From: Litchfieldia alkalitelluris
GTDB taxonomy: Bacteria > Bacillota > Bacilli > Bacillales > Bacillaceae_L
Assembly (NCBI RefSeq): GCF_002019645.1
Contig: NZ_KV917374.1
Location: 833,452-897,451 of the forward strand
Direction of reading: 5' to 3'
DNA length: 64,000 bases
Shown: positions 60,169 to 64,000 of the stretch, in pieces
Position numbering within the stretch: position 1 is the stretch's first letter
Layout of the letters: each line of letters begins with the position of its first letter
The notes under the pieces: generated by a model
Told to the model about the DNA's origin: nothing
What the model saw: only the letters and a program-made list of their open reading frames with translations
Database searches by the model: none
Program-made: the position numbers and the translations under genes

Positions 60169-60282
60169 AAGGGGGTGATGATAAGGAGTATCGCATATTT
60201 TTTAAGTGGATTTATGTAAGCGTATACAAAATTCTTGATCTACAAGACTTTGCAAACACAAAACTACCAAGGAGATGAATCA

Positions 60283-63200
60283 ATGAAAAAAAAGCTAATG
60301 AAACAAATTCTTGCTACATGTTTATCACTTCTATTGGTATTATCTAATTTTAGTGGCGTTGCAAATGCGGAAACGTTTAGTCCTGAAAATCAGGATTGGA
60401 CATTTGCTGCGTTTGGTTCGAATACGGGGATAAGTGGCGATACTATCAAAAATCCACCTCCAACATACAATGAAGATGGTTCCATCACAATCGAAGCAAG
60501 AGGTGGAAAAATTGAAAGTAAAGGTGAAGGGATTTCTTACTTGTATAAAGAATTTCCTGCAGATCAAAACTTTACAATTAAAACAAAGATGTACCTAAAT
60601 GATTATATTCCTGGCAACCAAGAAGCATTTGGCTTAATGGTGAGAGACGGCGTTGGTGAACATGGTAAAACGAGTAGTCGACATGATCACTTCGTAGCAT
60701 CAGGCGTGCTAAAAGACGTTGCCACAGGATTTTATAACTTTACTGGTAATGGTGTAGTATCATTAGAAAAGTTTGGCGGGGATAATCTAACACCTGGAAC
60801 TGATGGTACTTATGATATATCTATTAGAAAATCAGGCAATATTTTTGTATTAAGTTCAAACGGTGAACGTGAAGTAATTGAGATGAATGAGGGTGTATTT
60901 ACGGATACTATAGCTGTTGGCTTATTCGTAGCACGTGATGCCATCATCACTTTCTCAAATACCGCCATTGAAACACCTGACAAAAACGTCACATCTCTTG
61001 CAGTAAATACCGATAATATGAAAAAGGATTATTTAGTAGGAGAACACTTAAACTTAGATGGATTAGAAGTGACAGCAACCTTCGAGGATGGCTCAGAGCA
61101 AGCTCTAACGTCAGATGAGTATATCGTGACAGGATTTGATAGCAGTCAAGAAGGAACAAATACAATTAAGATCAACTACAATGGTGCTGCGGCTACGATC
61201 GACTTAAACATTGTGCCACTTACGTTAACAAAAATGGACATTGTCTATTATCCAGCCATCACAGAGTATTATCCTCTGGACACTTTTGATGCAAAAGGTT
61301 TGGTGATAGAAGGAACGTATAATAGTGGAGCAACAGAATTACTCAACAGTGATCAATACATATTTTCGATTGATGGAAATGATGTCGTCGAAGGGGTGTA
61401 TCAGTTCGATAATACAGGGAATCAAACCATAACTGTTGCTTCTGTCCAACATCCTGAGGTAACTACTACCTTTGATGTTCATGTAAAGGATGCAGCACTA
61501 GAACAGTTAGAGGTTGTTAAAGAACCTAGCAAAACTGTGTATTTTACAGATGATGCAGAATTAGATTTAGATGGCCTTGTTGTAAAAGCAACTTACAGTG
61601 ATGGTGTTTCATTTCGATTATTGAAAAATCAGTATTCCGTCTCTGCTTTTGATCCTAGCAAAACAGGAGTACAAGAGATCAGGATTACACATAAAGGACT
61701 TGAAACAAGCTTTGATATTACAGTTAAAAATAAAGAATTAACAGGTCTTGAGATTAGCAATTATCCAAAAACAACCTTTAATCTTGGTTCGGAGTTTAGT
61801 TCAGAAGGCTTAGAGGTTTCAGAGGTATATGATAACGGAGATAAGGTCGTGTTAGGCTCGGAAGATTATCAAGTACAGTCGGCGGCGTTCCAATCAGGGA
61901 CACCTGGTACGTACACTATTTCGATTGTTCCATTAAATACTAGCATTCAACCTATTTCATATGATGTGAGTGTGAGAGAGACACCTCAAGTTGAGTGGAA
62001 GTTTACTCAGTTTGGGCAATCAACAAGTGAAGAGCGAAATAGAATGGAAGTTTTAGAGAATGGTGCGATTCGATTAATTTCAGATTTACCTCAAGCCGGG
62101 AAAATCACGGGGGATCATGATGGTATTTCATATTACTATACTGAAATTGATGGCAACCTTGAAAACTTCACATTATCAGCAGATATAAAAGTGAATAGCT
62201 ATGCCAAAACTCCGTATGATGGGCAAGAATCGTTTGGGATTATGGCTCGTGATGCGAACGGAACATATGATGATTCTAGTGTGTTTGCTTCAAATATTGC
62301 TGCAGTCGGTGGATTTAGTGGCGGTACAAGAGAAGCGAACGGTCTACAACTATTTGTTCGAAAAGGTGTCACGTCTCCTGATGGTGCTGGAAGTGAAGGC
62401 ATTCAAAAACAAATGCTTCAAGAGGGAGAACCAGCAGATGGTTCGACACATCGTTTAACATTAACGAAAACAAATAGTGGCTTTATCGGTCAGCTTGGTC
62501 AAGGAGAAGAAAAGATCTTCTTTGAACCAGAGATTTTAACGGTCCAGGATGATAAAATTTATGTTGGCTTTTATACGGCTCGTTTAGCTGATATTGAAGT
62601 TTCAAATATCACTTTTGATACCTCTATAGCAGCAACAGATGCACCTAGGATAGAGCCACCTGCACAACAGATTCAGCCAAATTTCTCTATTTTATCAAGA
62701 GGAAAAACATCTGATACAGCTTATAATTTAATTGTAGAATCAAATGTAAATGGAACACTGACAGTGAAAAAAGGTCAGCAAGTAATTGAACGAGATGTGG
62801 TTGTTGAAAGTGGAGAAAAGGTTACAATCCCAACAACGATTGATAAAAATAGCCAAACAAAGTATAGCTTCATTTTTGTTCCAGATGATACACAATTGCT
62901 CACTTCATATGACCGTATTATCAAAAACTTTACTGTAACTAATAAGACATTTAACGAAGGTGGAGACATCATCGTCTCAACCGAAGGAACTGAGAGTGGT
63001 AATGGTACTGAAGCTAGTCCACTAGATTTAGATACTGCGATCGAGTATGTTTTACCAGGTCAGAAAATTATCCTACAAGAAGGTACGTATAAACGAACTG
63101 CTGGATTGTATATTGATAAATACAATGATGGAAAAAAAGATGCAATGAAGTACTTAGTGGGAGCGGAAGGAACGAGACCTATCATTGACTTCGACAAGCG

Positions 63201-64000
63201 CTCTGAAGGTGTTGTTTTAAGTGGTAACTACTGGCATGTCAAAGGAATTGATTTTGCTAGATCTGCTTCAAATACAAAGGGCTTTGTTGTAGGTGGAAGT
63301 CATAATATTATTGAGTTAAGCCGATTCTATGAAAACGGTGATACTGGTTTGCAAATTAGCAGAACAGATAATAGTCCAAATATGGAGGATTGGCCTTCAT
63401 ATAACTTGAGTCTTAACAATGATTCATTTAGTAACAGTGACCCTTCCCAAAACAATGCTGATGGCTTTGCTGCAAAACTAACGTCAGGTGTTGGAAATGT
63501 GTTTAAAGGTAATGTTGCATATAATAATGCCGATGACGGCTGGGATCTTTATACGAAAGTCGGCTCTGGTAAAATTGGTGCCGTCACGATTGAAGATAGC
63601 ATTGCCTACGCAAATGGGATTTCGGCTGATGGTGTGGTCGGAATTGGTGATGGAAATGGCTTTAAGCTCGGTGGAGAAGGCGTTCATGTTCCACACGTGA
63701 TTAAAAATAGCTTAGCGTTTGGCAACAAGACCGATGGATTTACAAGTAATAGTAACCCAGGAGTTATTGCTGAAAACAACCGCTCATTTAATAACGGTGG
63801 TGCGAATATTGTTTTTACAACCTATAACAATATTGAAGAAGACTTTACAATTAACGGGTTTATTTCTTATAAAACTAGTAAAGGTCAAAAGGATAGCTAC
63901 CCGGTAGATGCGGTCGCTGAAAATAACTATTTCTTTAGTGGTACGGAGTCGGTTAACGCCATTGGGACAGTGTTAACAGATGCCAATTTTAAAAGCTTAA
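60283..64000 (+). CDS. Secreted multidomain pectate lyase, PL9-like (3' end outside window)
   Basis: The frame is open from ATG 60283 (AAGGAGATG upstream) to the window end, 1239 residues so far. Signal peptide about 1-29 (ending GVANAE). Two similar beta-sandwich domains (about 30-225, WTFAAFGSNTG; and 570-785, WKFTQFGQSTS) flank four bacterial Ig-like repeats (about 230-565; GLEVTATFEDGS, GLVIEGTYNSGA, GLVVKATYSDGV, GLEVSEVYDNGD). A right-handed beta-helix follows from about 900, with NNADDGWDLYTK (about 1082-1093), the characteristic PL9 pectate lyase signature including the catalytic-site region. It should cleave polygalacturonate outside the cell by beta-elimination. Two LacI operators sit in its promoter. 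Confidence 0.88.
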   Translation, partial: MKKKLMKQILATCLSLLLVLSNFSGVANAETFSPENQDWTFAAFGSNTGISGDTIKNPPPTYNEDGSITIEARGGKIESKGEGISYLYKEFPADQNFTIKTKMYLNDYIPGNQEAFGLMVRDGVGEHGKTSSRHDHFVASGVLKDVATGFYNFTGNGVVSLEKFGGDNLTPGTDGTYDISIRKSGNIFVLSSNGEREVIEMNEGVFTDTIAVGLFVARDAIITFSNTAIETPDKNVTSLAVNTDNMKKDYLVGEHLNLDGLEVTATFEDGSEQALTSDEYIVTGFDSSQEGTNTIKINYNGAAATIDLNIVPLTLTKMDIVYYPAITEYYPLDTFDAKGLVIEGTYNSGATELLNSDQYIFSIDGNDVVEGVYQFDNTGNQTITVASVQHPEVTTTFDVHVKDAALEQLEVVKEPSKTVYFTDDAELDLDGLVVKATYSDGVSFRLLKNQYSVSAFDPSKTGVQEIRITHKGLETSFDITVKNKELTGLEISNYPKTTFNLGSEFSSEGLEVSEVYDNGDKVVLGSEDYQVQSAAFQSGTPGTYTISIVPLNTSIQPISYDVSVRETPQVEWKFTQFGQSTSEERNRMEVLENGAIRLISDLPQAGKITGDHDGISYYYTEIDGNLENFTLSADIKVNSYAKTPYDGQESFGIMARDANGTYDDSSVFASNIAAVGGFSGGTREANGLQLFVRKGVTSPDGAGSEGIQKQMLQEGEPADGSTHRLTLTKTNSGFIGQLGQGEEKIFFEPEILTVQDDKIYVGFYTARLADIEVSNITFDTSIAATDAPRIEPPAQQIQPNFSILSRGKTSDTAYNLIVESNVNGTLTVKKGQQVIERDVVVESGEKVTIPTTIDKNSQTKYSFIFVPDDTQLLTSYDRIIKNFTVTNKTFNEGGDIIVSTEGTESGNGTEASPLDLDTAIEYVLPGQKIILQEGTYKRTAGLYIDKYNDGKKDAMKYLVGAEGTRPIIDFDKRSEGVVLSGNYWHVKGIDFARSASNTKGFVVGGSHNIIELSRFYENGDTGLQISRTDNSPNMEDWPSYNLSLNNDSFSNSDPSQNNADGFAAKLTSGVGNVFKGNVAYNNADDGWDLYTKVGSGKIGAVTIEDSIAYANGISADGVVGIGDGNGFKLGGEGVHVPHVIKNSLAFGNKTDGFTSNSNPGVIAENNRSFNNGGANIVFTTYNNIEEDFTINGFISYKTSKGQKDSYPVDAVAENNYFFSGTESVNAIGTVLTDANFKSL

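Noticed and set aside
60179-60225. 13-codon frame in the lyase leader
   Set aside because: The GGGGGTG is too close to the ATG for a good ribosome binding site and no regulatory hairpin is seen.

Overview
The window reads as chromosome from a low-GC Gram-positive of the family Bacillaceae. The evidence is AT-rich intergenic DNA, strong AAGGAGG-type ribosome binding sites, frequent TTG/GTG starts, and typical Bacillus gene families: TenA/YlmB thiamine salvage under a TPP riboswitch, a YwqE-type phosphatase, two YjcZ-type mini-proteins, a DUF2207 membrane protein and a YhcR-like wall protein with an LPxTA-type sorting motif. I cannot fix the species. I see no rRNA, tRNA, prophage or CRISPR array.

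Layout. 0-8.3 kb is an accessory-looking stretch: a truncated zinc-ribbon/P-loop membrane protein, an SH3b membrane protein, two unknown proteins, two small membrane ORFs that may be one frameshifted gene, and a 1006-residue SF1 helicase. 8.3-12.6 kb (minus strand) holds an amidase and the riboswitch-controlled ylmB-tenA pair. 12.7-16.6 kb holds a Fur-box promoter with a candidate FsrA-like sRNA, a TPR-like protein, a REP-associated tyrosine transposase (RAYT) and a YwqE-like phosphatase. 16.8-22.5 kb is a PTS operon: a regulator with fused EIIA, then EIIB, EIIC and a split transketolase. 23.8-27.4 kb is rmlACDB for dTDP-L-rhamnose. 28-39 kb carries a ChW-repeat cell-wall amidase, a frameshifted secreted repeat protein, DUF2207, a coiled-coil protein, a GAF-GGDEF-GAF-GGDEF-EAL gene broken by an in-frame TGA and flanked by two YjcZ-type mini-genes, an 82-bp-period satellite and a VanZ-like protein. 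39.5-49 kb holds secreted and envelope proteins: LVIVD propeller, M14 peptidase, GtrA, a metzincin-like lipoprotein, a MacB-type ABC system with a His-rich loop plus lipoprotein, and a HupE/UreJ-like protein. 49.3-54.9 kb is one 1869-residue surface protein. 56.4-64 kb is a LacI-controlled carbohydrate locus: alpha/beta hydrolase, LacI repressor, MOP-type transporter and a PL9-like pectate lyase running off the window end.

The most unusual aspect is the density of small dispersed non-coding repeats. I distinguish: (B) about 20 copies of a REP-like hairpin with a GGGACGGTTCTC loop, confined to 8-24 kb around the RAYT gene; (A) a roughly 200-bp structured element, six copies; (C) four loci each made of about four mini-palindromes spaced 50-60 bp; (E) a CGGGTGGTG/CACCACCCG hairpin, three copies; a 164-bp MITE-like element; and the 82-bp satellite. 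Several abut or enter genes, supplying terminators, a promoter-proximal context or N-terminal codons.

Best leads: the RAYT/REP network, the in-frame TGA in the c-di-GMP gene inside direct repeats, the FsrA-like sRNA, the 82-bp satellite, and the three-promoter LacI regulon.
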